Source: Streptomyces sp. NBC_00525 (lineage in GTDB: Bacteria; Actinomycetota; Actinomycetes; Streptomycetales; Streptomycetaceae). From it: a stretch of DNA of 64,000 nucleotides. The position numbers and the translations under genes are program-made. The stretch spans positions 3,410,001-3,474,000 of the forward strand of contig NZ_CP107834.1 in NCBI RefSeq assembly GCF_036346595.1, in the 5' to 3' direction. How positions within the stretch are numbered: position 1 is the first letter of the stretch; each line of letters starts with the position of its first letter. Shown here piece by piece: positions 51,760 to 59,312 of this stretch. The notes under the pieces were generated by a model, which searched no databases, was not told the origin of the DNA, and saw only the letters and a program-made list of their open reading frames with translations.

Positions 51760-54350
51760 CGGCGACCCGACCCCAGCCCGAACCGTACTGCCAGGCCGAT
51801 CCGGTCTTCTACGACCTCGCCGGCCGCCATGACGCACACGACGACACGGTCTTCCCCCGCACCACCGCTCCCGTGCCGGACGGCTGGCGGCGCGGCGACC
51901 ACGACGTCTGGGTGATGTACACCCCGACGGGGCACCGCCTGCCCGAACAGGGCTGGAAGATCCACGTCTCGGCGCTGCCGGACAATGCCGGGCGCGTCGT
52001 GGACCTGACCGCGGACCACTGCCTGGAGCGGGGCATCCCGTTCAAGTTCCTGCGCAGCCGCAGCGTGCTCACCACCCACAGCCTCAAGTACGCGCCGCGC
52101 TCCGCCAGCGGCAAGCTCGTCACCATCTACCCCTGCGACGAGGACGAGCTGCTGCGCACGCTGGAGGAGCTCGGCAAGACCCTGGACGGTGAGCCCGGCC
52201 CGTACATCCTGACCGACCTGCGGTGGGGCGACGGCCCGCTGCACGTGCGCTACGGCGGTTTCGTCGCCCGCTACTGCCCGACCGAGGACGGCACCTCGGT
52301 GCTCGCCGTACGGCGCCCGGACGGCACCCTGGTGCCGGACAGCCGCCGCCCGGTGTTCGAGGTGCCGGACTGGGTGACCCCGCCGGCGTTCCTCGGTGAA
52401 CTGATGGCCGCCCGCTCCGGCGGAGCGGAGGAGTTCCCCTACCGTGTGGAGCGCGCGCTGCACTTCTCCAACGCCGGCGGCGTCTACCTCGCCCGGGACA
52501 CGGCCGGACGACAGGTCATCCTCAAAGAGGCCCGTCCGCATGCCGGGCTCGACGGCCGGGGTGACGACGCGGTCGTCCGGCTCGCCCGGGAGCGGCGGGC
52601 CCTGGAACGCCTCGCGGGTCTGCCCGGAGTGCCCGAGCTGTACGAGCACCGCACCGTCTGGGAGCACCACTTCCTGGCCGTCGAGCACCTGCCCGGTGAC
52701 ACCCTGCAGACCTGGCTCGCCCGCAACTACCCCTTGGTCAGGGCCGGTTCCACCCAGGAAGAGCTCGACACGTATGCCCGCCGGGCCGCGGCACTGGCCG
52801 ACCGCGTCGAGCGGATCGTGCGGGCCGTGCACGGCCGCGGCCTCGTCTTCGGCGACCTCCACCCGGCCAACATCCTCGTCGACGAGGACGACCGGGTCCA
52901 CCTGGTCGACTTCGAACTCGCCTTCCCCGTCGAGGAGGCCGACCGGCTCGGCCTGGGACACCCCGGATTCGCCGGCACCGGCCGCACCGGCACCGCCATC
53001 GACCGGCACGCGCTCGCCGCCCTGCGCCTGTGGCTGCTGTTCCCGCTCACCAACCTCTCGGAGCTGGACCCCGGCAGGGCATCCCGGTACGCGGACGTCG
53101 CCGAGCACCGGTTCGGCCTGACCCCGGGCAGCCTCGACCCGCTGCGCCGCGAACTGGCCCCCGCCGGTCCGGACCGCACGCCCGAGGCACTGCGGACCCC
53201 CGCCGCGACGGACCTGGCCGCGCCGGCCCCCGACTGGGCGGCGGCGCGCAGGTCGATGGCCGAAGCGGTGCTGCTCTCCGCCACGCCGGAGCGTACCGAC
53301 CGCCTCTTCCCCGGAAGCGTCCGCCAGTTCCACACCGACGGTCTCAACCTGGCGTACGGCGCCGCCGGTGTGCTCTGGGCCCTGGACCGGGCCGGTGCCG
53401 GACGCCACCCGCAGCACGAGGAATGGCTGCTGCGCGCGGTGCGCAGCAGCCCGCCGCAGCGGGCCGGCCTGCTGGACGGCGCCCATGGAGTCGCCCATGT
53501 ACTCGCCGGGTTCGGGCATGTCGACGAGGCGCTCCGGCTGGCCGACGACTGCCGTGCGGCCGTGGCCGCGATGCGGGCGACCAGCCTGTACGGCGGGCTC
53601 GCCGGGGTCGGCCTCACCCAGCTCGGCCTGGCGCACACCACGGGCCGCGCCGACCTGCGCGACCTGGCGCTGGAGACGGCCGCCCGGCTGGCCGAGAACG
53701 TGCGGGCCGGACAGGCCCCGGGGATCACCGCCGGGCCGGGCCGCGGCTCCCACGCGGGGCTGCTGCACGGCTGGTCCGGACCGGCGCTGTTCTACCTGCG
53801 GCTGTACGAGGAGACCGCGGACCGCGTCCACCTCGACCTCGCGGTCCGGGCACTGCACCTCGACCTCGACCTGTGCGCGCCCGCCGACGACGGCTCCCTC
53901 CAGGTGGACGGCGGCTTCCGGCTGCTGCCGTACCTGGACGTGGGGAGCGCGGGCATCGCCCTCGTGGCCGACCAACTGCTCGCCCACCGCGCCGACGAGC
54001 GGATCGCCGGGGCGCTGCCGGCCATCGCCCGCGCCGCCGAGCCGGAGTTCACCATCGAACCGCACCTTTTCGCGGGCCGCGCGGGATTGCTCGCCACGCT
54101 TGCCGCCCTGAGCTCCGGCACAGCCTGCCGCGAACCGGCGGTCGTCGGCCACGACCCCCTGGTCGCCCGCCACCTGTCGCGGCTCCACTGGCACGCGATG
54201 TCCTACCGCGGCCACCTCGCCTTCCCGGGCGAGCAGCTGCGACGGCTGTCCATGGACCTGGCCACCGGCACGGCGGGCGTGCTGCTTGCCGTGGCCGCGG
54301 CGCTCGACGGGCACCGGGACTTCCTGCCTTTCCTGGCGGGCCCCCGGTAG
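51756..54350 (+). CDS. Class III lanthipeptide synthetase (lyase-kinase-cyclase)
   Basis: An 864-residue LanKC. Residues about 45-215 are the OspF/SpvC-like phospho-Ser/Thr lyase domain (GWKIHVSALP, KFLRSRSVLTTHSLKY and TDLRWGDGPLHVRYGGF). Residues about 235-420 are a Ser/Thr-kinase domain with Lys257 (VILKEARP), catalytic loop Asp367 (FGDLHPANIL) and metal Asp385 (LVDFELAF). Residues about 505-864 are LanC-like with HAGLLHGWSGPAL but no visible Cys-Cys-His zinc set, as is usual for class III. It phosphorylates and eliminates Ser residues of the precursors, then forms labionin or lanthionine crosslinks. It is ATGA-coupled to ketosynthase 1 and lies directly upstream of both precursor genes. 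Confidence 0.93.
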   Translation: MTATRPQPEPYCQADPVFYDLAGRHDAHDDTVFPRTTAPVPDGWRRGDHDVWVMYTPTGHRLPEQGWKIHVSALPDNAGRVVDLTADHCLERGIPFKFLRSRSVLTTHSLKYAPRSASGKLVTIYPCDEDELLRTLEELGKTLDGEPGPYILTDLRWGDGPLHVRYGGFVARYCPTEDGTSVLAVRRPDGTLVPDSRRPVFEVPDWVTPPAFLGELMAARSGGAEEFPYRVERALHFSNAGGVYLARDTAGRQVILKEARPHAGLDGRGDDAVVRLARERRALERLAGLPGVPELYEHRTVWEHHFLAVEHLPGDTLQTWLARNYPLVRAGSTQEELDTYARRAAALADRVERIVRAVHGRGLVFGDLHPANILVDEDDRVHLVDFELAFPVEEADRLGLGHPGFAGTGRTGTAIDRHALAALRLWLLFPLTNLSELDPGRASRYADVAEHRFGLTPGSLDPLRRELAPAGPDRTPEALRTPAATDLAAPAPDWAAARRSMAEAVLLSATPERTDRLFPGSVRQFHTDGLNLAYGAAGVLWALDRAGAGRHPQHEEWLLRAVRSSPPQRAGLLDGAHGVAHVLAGFGHVDEALRLADDCRAAVAAMRATSLYGGLAGVGLTQLGLAHTTGRADLRDLALETAARLAENVRAGQAPGITAGPGRGSHAGLLHGWSGPALFYLRLYEETADRVHLDLAVRALHLDLDLCAPADDGSLQVDGGFRLLPYLDVGSAGIALVADQLLAHRADERIAGALPAIARAAEPEFTIEPHLFAGRAGLLATLAALSSGTACREPAVVGHDPLVARHLSRLHWHAMSYRGHLAFPGEQLRRLSMDLATGTAGVLLAVAAALDGHRDFLPFLAGPR

Positions 54351-54380
54351 CCGCATCGGCGGGCTCCGCCCCCGGAACCC

Positions 54381-54407
54381 CGGCTACCGCCCGGTGGCCG
54401 GTAGCCG
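54381..54407 (+). promoter_or_regulatory. RNA hairpin between the synthetase and first precursor genes
   Basis: CGGCTACC (54381-54388) pairs with GGTAGCCG (54400-54407) across an 11-base loop, about 30 bp before the first precursor ATG. It may protect or process the precursor message. No separate promoter is visible here. Confidence 0.35.
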
Positions 54408-54424
54408 CACCAGCAACCCCCACA

Positions 54425-54717
54425 GAGGAGGAAACGCATATGTCGATCGTTCTCGAACTGCAGGGCCTTGAGGTTCCGGCCGAGGAAGCCGCTCTGGTCG
54501 TCAGCAGCGCCAGCAACCACTGCCTCTGAGACACAGACGGCCGGGCAGCAGCCCAGCGCCGCCCCGAACTCCGGTCGCCGATACCGGTGACCGGTCCCAT
54601 GAGATCCGAGCATCCGAGAGGAGGAAACACATATGTCGATCGTTCTCGAACTGCAGGGCCTTGAGGTCCCGGCCGAGGAGGCCGCTCTGGCCGTGAGCAC
54701 CGCCAGCAACCACTGCT
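54425..54717 (+). repeat. Tandem duplication of the precursor gene
   Basis: The unit 54425-54523 (ribosome site, leader and core) is repeated at about 54618-54716 with around ten substitutions, offset by 193 bp. The intervening spacer is not duplicated. Confidence 0.8.
54440..54529 (+). CDS. Lanthipeptide precursor peptide 1 (29 residues)
   Basis: Leader MSIVLELQGLEVPAEEAAL is followed by VVSSASNHCL. The LELQ box matches the conserved class III leader helix (I/L-L-E/D-L-Q) that LanKC enzymes recognise. The last residues contain Ser22, Ser25 and Cys28 in SxxSxxC spacing, the pattern that gives a labionin or avionin ring, plus a spare Ser23 and a final Leu. At 29 residues it is unusually short: the leader is under 20 residues and the core about 9-10. 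AGAGGAGGAAAC precedes the ATG, a very strong ribosome site. It is nearly identical to the second copy 193 bp downstream. Confidence 0.9.
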   Translation: MSIVLELQGLEVPAEEAALVVSSASNHCL

Positions 54718-54719
54718 GA
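54633..54719 (+). CDS. Lanthipeptide precursor peptide 2 (28 residues)
   Basis: It has the same leader as copy 1 (MSIVLELQGLEVPAEEAAL), followed by AVSTASNHC. Ser22, Ser25 and the C-terminal Cys28 keep the SxxSxxC spacing. Cys is the last residue, as needed for oxidative decarboxylation to an avionin if a LanD enzyme acts. Differences from copy 1 are V20A, S23T and loss of the final Leu, plus a few silent changes. The GAGAGGAGGAAACACAT ribosome region is also duplicated. A perfect 34-bp palindrome follows 13 bp after the stop. Confidence 0.9.
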   Translation: MSIVLELQGLEVPAEEAALAVSTASNHC

Positions 54720-54732
54720 GCGCTGTGAGGCC

Positions 54733-54766
54733 GGCACCGGTGCACGCCGCGGCGTGCACCGGTGCC
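54733..54766 (+). terminator. Perfect 34-bp palindrome after the precursor genes (attenuator)
   Basis: Arm GGCACCGGTGCACGCCG (54733-54749) is immediately followed by its exact reverse complement (54750-54766). It begins 13 bp after the stop of precursor 2 and ends 36 bp before the enoyl reductase ATG. In RNA it folds into a stem of about 15 bp with a tight loop. It likely acts as partial terminator or 3' stabiliser so that precursor transcripts exceed those of downstream enzymes. Confidence 0.7.
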
Positions 54767-54802
54767 CACCCATGAACACCACCGACCGATGAGGAGGACG
54801 GG

Positions 54803-55573
54803 ATGAGCGGGCTGCTTGCCGGCAGAAGACTGGTCGTCACCGGCATTATCAGCGAGAGCTCCATCGCCTTCTCCGTGGCCAGGCTGGCCCAGGAACAGGG
54901 CGCCACCGTCGTTCTGACCGCCTACGGCCGGCCGACCCTGGTCAGGCGCCTGGCCCGCCGACTACCGCAGGAACCCCCCGTCGTGGAGCTCGACGTCACC
55001 GACGCCACGCATCTGGACTCGCTCGCCGACCGGCTGGGAGAGCACATGGACGGGGTCGACGGCATCCTGCACTCCATCGCCCACGCTCCGGAAGGCTGCC
55101 TCGGCGGCACCTTCGTCGACGCGCCCTGGTCCGATGTCTCCGCCGCCCTGCACACCTCCACCTACTCCCTGAAGGCGCTGGTCGCCGGCTGCAGGCCGCT
55201 GCTGCGCCCCGGCGCCTCGGTGGTCGGCCTGGACTTCGACGCGTCCCGGACGTGGCCCGACTACGACTGGATGGGCGTTGCCAAGGCCGGCCTGGAGGCC
55301 ACCAGCCGCTACCTGGCCCGTCACCTGGGCCCGGACGGTATCCGGGTCAACCTCGTCGCGGCGGGGCCGCTGCGTACTCTCGCAGCCCGCGGTATCGGCG
55401 GTGACGGCTCCGCGTTCGAGGACGACTGGGCCCGCACGGCACCGCTCGGGTGGAATCCCGCCGACGCCGGGCCCGTCGCCCGCACCTGTGTGGCCCTGCT
55501 CTCCGACTGGATGCCGGCCACCACCGGCGAGATCGTCCACGCCGACGGCGGTCATCACGTGATCGGCGCCTGA
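54803..55573 (+). CDS. FabI/InhA-type enoyl-ACP reductase
   Basis: A 256-residue SDR of the enoyl-reductase branch. VVTGIISESSIAFSVARLAQ and EQGATVVLTAYGR match the InhA/FabI N-terminus. HSIAHAPEG is the substrate-loop strand. The active site has Tyr-x6-Lys in YDWMGVAKAGLE, the spacing of FabI and not the YxxxK of ketoreductases. It should reduce 2-enoyl-ACP to saturated acyl-ACP with NADH. The ATG follows GAGGAGG. The TGA overlaps the next ATG, continuing the operon ketosynthase, synthetase, precursors, reductase, dehydratase, ligase. Confidence 0.88.
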   Translation: MSGLLAGRRLVVTGIISESSIAFSVARLAQEQGATVVLTAYGRPTLVRRLARRLPQEPPVVELDVTDATHLDSLADRLGEHMDGVDGILHSIAHAPEGCLGGTFVDAPWSDVSAALHTSTYSLKALVAGCRPLLRPGASVVGLDFDASRTWPDYDWMGVAKAGLEATSRYLARHLGPDGIRVNLVAAGPLRTLAARGIGGDGSAFEDDWARTAPLGWNPADAGPVARTCVALLSDWMPATTGEIVHADGGHHVIGA

Positions 55574-56082
55574 TGGACGCCACACCCGGAACCCGGGCCG
55601 CCCGCCCCGGGGACGCGGTTCTGGCCTCGTCGCCCTACGACGTCGAGGCCGAGAAGATACGGGAGTTCGCGGCGGCGGTCGGCGAGACCGGTGCCGCATG
55701 TCACGACGAGGAGGCTGCCCGGGCACTCGGGCATCCCGGCCTTCTGGCCCCGCCGACGTTCCTGACCGTGCCCGCCGCGCGGGTGGAGGACATGCTGCTG
55801 CGCCGGGCCGGTATCGCCCCGGACGGACTCGTCCATCGCGAGCAGCGCATCCGGCTGTACCGACCGGTCCGGGCCGGCGACGTGCTGCATCCAGTCGTAC
55901 GCCTCCGACAGTCGGGCCCCGTCGCCGGGCGCCGGGCGGTGACGGTGACGACGGAGTTCCGGGATGCGGAGGGGGCGCCGGTCGGTGTCCTCGACGCGAC
56001 CCTGCTGCTGCCGGCGGACGCCCGGCCCGCCCGCGGCCACCGACACGGCACCGACACAGAAGCACAGGAGGAGTTGGAATGA
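55573..56082 (+). CDS. HadA/MaoC-like hot-dog dehydratase
   Basis: A 169-residue hot-dog-fold protein resembling the HadA subunit of mycobacterial 3-hydroxyacyl-ACP dehydratase. SPYDVEAEKIREFAAAVGE is followed by ALGHPGLLAPPTFLTV and REQRIRLYRPVRAGDVL. The hydratase motif region reads GETGAACHD where catalytic members have GDxNPIH, so a His is retained but the spacing and Asp differ. Mycobacterial HadA relies on a catalytic HadB partner, and none is present here. It should dehydrate 3-hydroxyacyl-ACP ahead of the enoyl reductase. It is coupled by TGATG upstream and ATGA downstream. Confidence 0.75.
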   Translation: MDATPGTRAARPGDAVLASSPYDVEAEKIREFAAAVGETGAACHDEEAARALGHPGLLAPPTFLTVPAARVEDMLLRRAGIAPDGLVHREQRIRLYRPVRAGDVLHPVVRLRQSGPVAGRRAVTVTTEFRDAEGAPVGVLDATLLLPADARPARGHRHGTDTEAQEELE

Positions 56083-57503
56083 CTTGGACAGCGTCGCCCA
56101 GGATGCGTGACGCGGAGACCGCGCTGCACGGCGACGCACTGCTGCGACGGGTGGCCGGGGCGTCCCGGGCCCTGCGCGGACGCGGCGTCCGGTCCGGCGA
56201 CAGGGTGCTGGTCAGGGGGGACAACTCGCTCGACTACGTCGTGACGCTGCTCGCCCTGGTCCACCTCGACACGTCCCTCGTCCCCGTGGACCACCGCACC
56301 TCTCCGGCCGACGTGAGCGCCATGGCCGCGCGATGCGACGCGCGCTGGCTGGTCGGCGACGGCACCCGCCCGGACCGGATTCCGGCCGAGCGGGTACTCG
56401 CTCCGCAGGTCCTGGCCGCCGCTCAGGCCGAGGACGCGTCCGCTGCGGCGGACATCGACCTTGAGCCGTGGTTCCGCCGTCGTGACGCCCTGGTGCTGTC
56501 GTCCTCGGGCACGACCGGCCGTCCCAAGGGGATCGTCAAGTCAGGACCCGCCGTCCGCGACAACACGCTGCGCACCATCGAGGCCATGGGGTACCGGCCC
56601 GACGACGTCCTCGCGCCACTGCTGCCGTTCTCCCACCAGTACGGCCTGTCCGTCGTCCTGGTGTGGTGGCTCGCCCGCTGCACCCTCCTGATCACCCCGT
56701 ACCAGCGCCTCGACCTCGCCGTCGGCCAGGCCGCCGCCGGCGGGGCGACGGCGGTGGACGCGGCGCCCTCGACCTACCACACCCTGCTTCAAGTGGTACG
56801 CCGCAGGCCCGACGTCCGCGCCGGACTCGCCGGGGTGCGTATCTGGGGAGTGGGCGGAGCACCCCTGCCCCGACCGCTCGCCGATACCTTCCGGGAGACC
56901 ATGGGACGCCCCCTGCTCGACGGCTACGGCCTCACCGAACTCGGCAACGTGGCGCTGGCCACCCCCGAGTTCCCGGTCGGCTGCGGCCGGGCGCTTCCGG
57001 GGGTCGGCCTGCGGGTCGTACGGCCGGACGGGACGCTCGCCCGGCCCGGCGAGCCGGGCGAGATCGAGGTCCGCTCGCCGGGACTGATGGAGTGCTACCT
57101 CGCTGCCGACGGCGCCCTTGACCCGGTCGTCGACACCGGGTGGTACCCGACCGCCGACCTGGGGCATCTGGACGCGGAGGGCAATCTGCACGTGCACGGT
57201 CGCAACCGTGCCGTGCACCGGCTCGGCTTCACGCTCTATCCCGAGAGCCTGGAGCGCAAGGCCGAGCTCTGCGGTCGGCCGGTGAAGGTGGTGGCCGCCC
57301 AGGACGTGCGCCGTGGCGCCTCCCTCCACTTCGTCGTCGCCGACCCCGACGGCGGTGAGCCGCGCGACTGGCGCCGCCGCCTCGCCCCGCACCTCGCGGA
57401 CTACGAGCAGCCCAACTCGGTGCACGTGATCCGTGAATTCCCGCTCGGTACCAACGGCAAGGTGGACACCGCCGCCCTGGGCGCGTTGATCGGCGTGGGC
57501 TAG
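56079..57503 (+). CDS. Acyl-AMP ligase (ANL superfamily)
   Basis: A 474-residue adenylate-forming enzyme. The P-loop is LSSSGTTGRPKGI (141-151), with LLPFSHQYG (A4-like), GYGLTELGN (A5), GWYPTADLGHLD (A7), GRNRAVHRLGF (A8) and the C-terminal Lys461 in NGKVD (A10). No carrier domain is attached. It probably activates a free carboxylic acid and loads it on the cluster ACP (or CoA) as starter of the chain. The N-terminus is short compared with the about 520-residue acyl-CoA synthetases. It is ATGA-coupled to the dehydratase gene and the last gene of the rightward operon. Confidence 0.85.
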   Translation: MTWTASPRMRDAETALHGDALLRRVAGASRALRGRGVRSGDRVLVRGDNSLDYVVTLLALVHLDTSLVPVDHRTSPADVSAMAARCDARWLVGDGTRPDRIPAERVLAPQVLAAAQAEDASAAADIDLEPWFRRRDALVLSSSGTTGRPKGIVKSGPAVRDNTLRTIEAMGYRPDDVLAPLLPFSHQYGLSVVLVWWLARCTLLITPYQRLDLAVGQAAAGGATAVDAAPSTYHTLLQVVRRRPDVRAGLAGVRIWGVGGAPLPRPLADTFRETMGRPLLDGYGLTELGNVALATPEFPVGCGRALPGVGLRVVRPDGTLARPGEPGEIEVRSPGLMECYLAADGALDPVVDTGWYPTADLGHLDAEGNLHVHGRNRAVHRLGFTLYPESLERKAELCGRPVKVVAAQDVRRGASLHFVVADPDGGEPRDWRRRLAPHLADYEQPNSVHVIREFPLGTNGKVDTAALGALIGVG

Positions 57504-57535
57504 GCGCTGTGCCGGGGTAGGGCGACAGGAGGCCC

Positions 57536-57580
57536 ATGAGGGACCGGATGATCATCACCCGGCCTCATCGGGCTTCCTGA
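57536..57580 (+). other. Possible 14-codon micro-ORF behind a perfect ribosome site
   Basis: AGGAGG (57527-57532) sits three bases before an ATG whose frame reads MRDRMIITRPHRAS and stops at 57580. It lies between two convergent genes. It may be a relic of a gene start or a real micro-peptide; evidence is only the ribosome site. Confidence 0.25.
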
Positions 57581-57612
57581 AGCCGATTGTCACATTGCCG
57601 AGCATCCCTACG

Positions 57613-58785
57613 TCAGTGCCGCCGTAGCACCACGGACGCGTTGTTGCCGCCGAACCCGAAGCTGTTGACAGCGGCGAGCCGTGCGCCGTGCAGCGGCTGT
57701 GCGTGCAGCGGCAGGTGTACGCGCTCGGTGGGTTCCGGCCGGACCAGTCCGGCGGTGGGCGGGGCGGTGCCTGTGCGCAGGGCCAGCGCCGCGGCCGCGA
57801 TCGCCGGTACGGCGGAGACATGCAGCAGATGCCCGATGGCGCCCTTGTGCGAACTGACCGGTACGGTCGGTGAGTCCAGCTCCGCGGCGACGGCCTCGAT
57901 GGCCCGCAGCTCGGCCGCGTCGCCCTGGGGCGTTCCCGTGGCGTGAGCGTGTACATGGTCCAGCCGGTCCGCGTCGGCGTCGCGCAGCGCGGCGCGCAGG
58001 CAGTCGGTGACCACCTCGGCGGAGGAGGCCGCCGGCTTCTCGCCCGCCACCCGGCAGCAGACGCCGGCCACCGTCAGATCGGCGGACAGGCCGCGCGCGC
58101 GTGCGGCGGACGCCGATTCGAGCAGGAGTGCGCCGCCGCCCTCACCGAGCGAGATGCCCGCCCGACCGCTGTCGAAGGGGCGGGCGGCACCGCGGGCCAC
58201 AGCTCGCACGACGCGCATACTGGCGTACTCGTAACGGTTGAGCACGGAGGCACCCGCCACCAGGACCGCAGGAGCCGCACCGGCCCGCAGCGTGGTCCGG
58301 GCGAGGCCCACCGCGAAGGCGGCGGAGGCGCAGGCGTGCGACAGATGGAGAACCTGGGCGTCGGCCGCCGACCGCTTGCCGTCCCGCCCACCGAGCGGTC
58401 CGCCGGGGGCATCGAGGAATCCGTCGGGCGGGCCGAAGAACTCGGTCTCCTCGCCGTCGAGCTGAGGATTCCGGCCGGGCAGCGGACCCCGCGCCTGGCC
58501 GACGAGGAGCACCAGGGAGCCGGGAGGCAGGGCCGGGAGCCGGGCGGCGGTGAGGGCCTCCTCGACGGCGGCCAGCGTGAAGTGCTGTTTGCGGGGGCCG
58601 TCGGCCGGGCCGGGCAGTCCGGGAACCTCGCCCACCGGCTCGCCCTCGTACTCGGCGGAGGCGAAGCGCCGCGCGGGCCGCAGAGCGGTGTCTCCGGCCA
58701 CCAGCCCGGACCAGAACGTGCCGACACCGGTACCCAGCGGGGTGACGAGTCCCATGCCGCTGATCACCACGCGTTGCCCGGTCAT
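57613..58785 (-). CDS. Beta-ketoacyl-ACP synthase (ketosynthase 2)
   Basis: A 390-residue condensing enzyme, shorter and more divergent than ketosynthase 1. It still has Cys152 (LSHACASAAF), His281 (VHAHATGTPQGD), Lys314 and His319 (SHKGAIGHLLH), so it is a competent ketosynthase by sequence and not a chain-length factor that has lost Cys. It may handle another chain length or the starter condensation. The start is the ATG at 58785, overlapping the TGA of the 148-residue gene upstream (ATGA), which suggests a stoichiometric partner. Confidence 0.85.
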   Translation of the reverse strand: MTGQRVVISGMGLVTPLGTGVGTFWSGLVAGDTALRPARRFASAEYEGEPVGEVPGLPGPADGPRKQHFTLAAVEEALTAARLPALPPGSLVLLVGQARGPLPGRNPQLDGEETEFFGPPDGFLDAPGGPLGGRDGKRSAADAQVLHLSHACASAAFAVGLARTTLRAGAAPAVLVAGASVLNRYEYASMRVVRAVARGAARPFDSGRAGISLGEGGGALLLESASAARARGLSADLTVAGVCCRVAGEKPAASSAEVVTDCLRAALRDADADRLDHVHAHATGTPQGDAAELRAIEAVAAELDSPTVPVSSHKGAIGHLLHVSAVPAIAAAALALRTGTAPPTAGLVRPEPTERVHLPLHAQPLHGARLAAVNSFGFGGNNASVVLRRH

Positions 58786-59228
58786 ACGACCTCTCCCCGC
58801 ACGGTGGCGGACACCAGCCAGCCGGCCTGCGCCGGAGTGTCGTCGATCAGGGCGATCCGGCACTCGACGGCCGGCCCGGTCCCCCTCGCGAGGGCTGTGG
58901 CGAGCGCGGCCCAGGCGGCGTCCCCGTCCAGCAGATAGCAGGCGCCGCGGTGCCCGGCGGCCTCGGCGCGGGGACGGATCAGCTCGGCCGCTTCCAGGGC
59001 GATCGAGTCCGAAGGGCGCAGTCGTCGCGAGTCATGGCAGCGGGCGACGAACCGGTGGGCCGCGAACCGGCCGTAGTCCCCGCACAGTACATACAGCGGC
59101 GCATCGGCCCGTACGGCCTCCGGCAGCGCACCGAACGCCCGTGTCAGGACCGAGTCCACCGCTGTCGCCGGGGTCGGATGCGGTTCTCCGGGACCGGACT
59201 TCGCCTCGTACCGCCGCGTCACCGTCAT
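58782..59228 (-). CDS. Unknown 148-residue protein coupled to ketosynthase 2
   Basis: A small soluble protein (YVLCGDYGRFAAHRFVARC, then RPSDSIALEAAELI, and a C-terminal CRIALIDDTPAQAGWLVSA). I do not recognise the family. The DSIALEAA segment superficially recalls a carrier-protein DSL site but lacks the surrounding acidic helix pattern. The tail resembles the short ketosynthase-like accessory proteins of some type II systems. Translational coupling (ATGA) with ketosynthase 2 suggests complex formation. It is first gene of this leftward pair, divergent from the glycosyltransferase. Confidence 0.5.
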   Translation of the reverse strand: MTVTRRYEAKSGPGEPHPTPATAVDSVLTRAFGALPEAVRADAPLYVLCGDYGRFAAHRFVARCHDSRRLRPSDSIALEAAELIRPRAEAAGHRGACYLLDGDAAWAALATALARGTGPAVECRIALIDDTPAQAGWLVSATVRGEVV

Positions 59229-59262
59229 CTGTCCCTGCCTTGCAAGTCTTCGACACAGAGCA

Positions 59263-59299
59263 TGTCAAGTACAGTAAGTTGCAGTCATGAATTGTCAAG
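59263..59299. promoter_or_regulatory. GTCA repeats in the divergent ketosynthase 2/glycosyltransferase promoter
   Basis: GTCA occurs at 59264, 59284 and 59294 (10-bp register, with GTAA at 59274), within TGTCAAG (59263 and 59293) and AGTCA (59283). On the minus strand TTGACA reads at two places. The core agrees with the TGACT/AGTCA motifs of the other cluster promoters. Confidence 0.5.
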
Positions 59300-59312
59300 A
59301 AGGTGGGTGGGT

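Noticed and set aside
51618-54356. A 912-codon minus-strand frame opposite the lanthipeptide synthetase
   Set aside because: No domain signature; codon positions fit the plus-strand LanKC, whose catalytic residues are all present.
54803-55573. The cluster SDR as a ketoreductase
   Set aside because: The active site is Tyr-x6-Lys with InhA-like N-terminal and HSIAHAPEG motifs, so it is an enoyl reductase.
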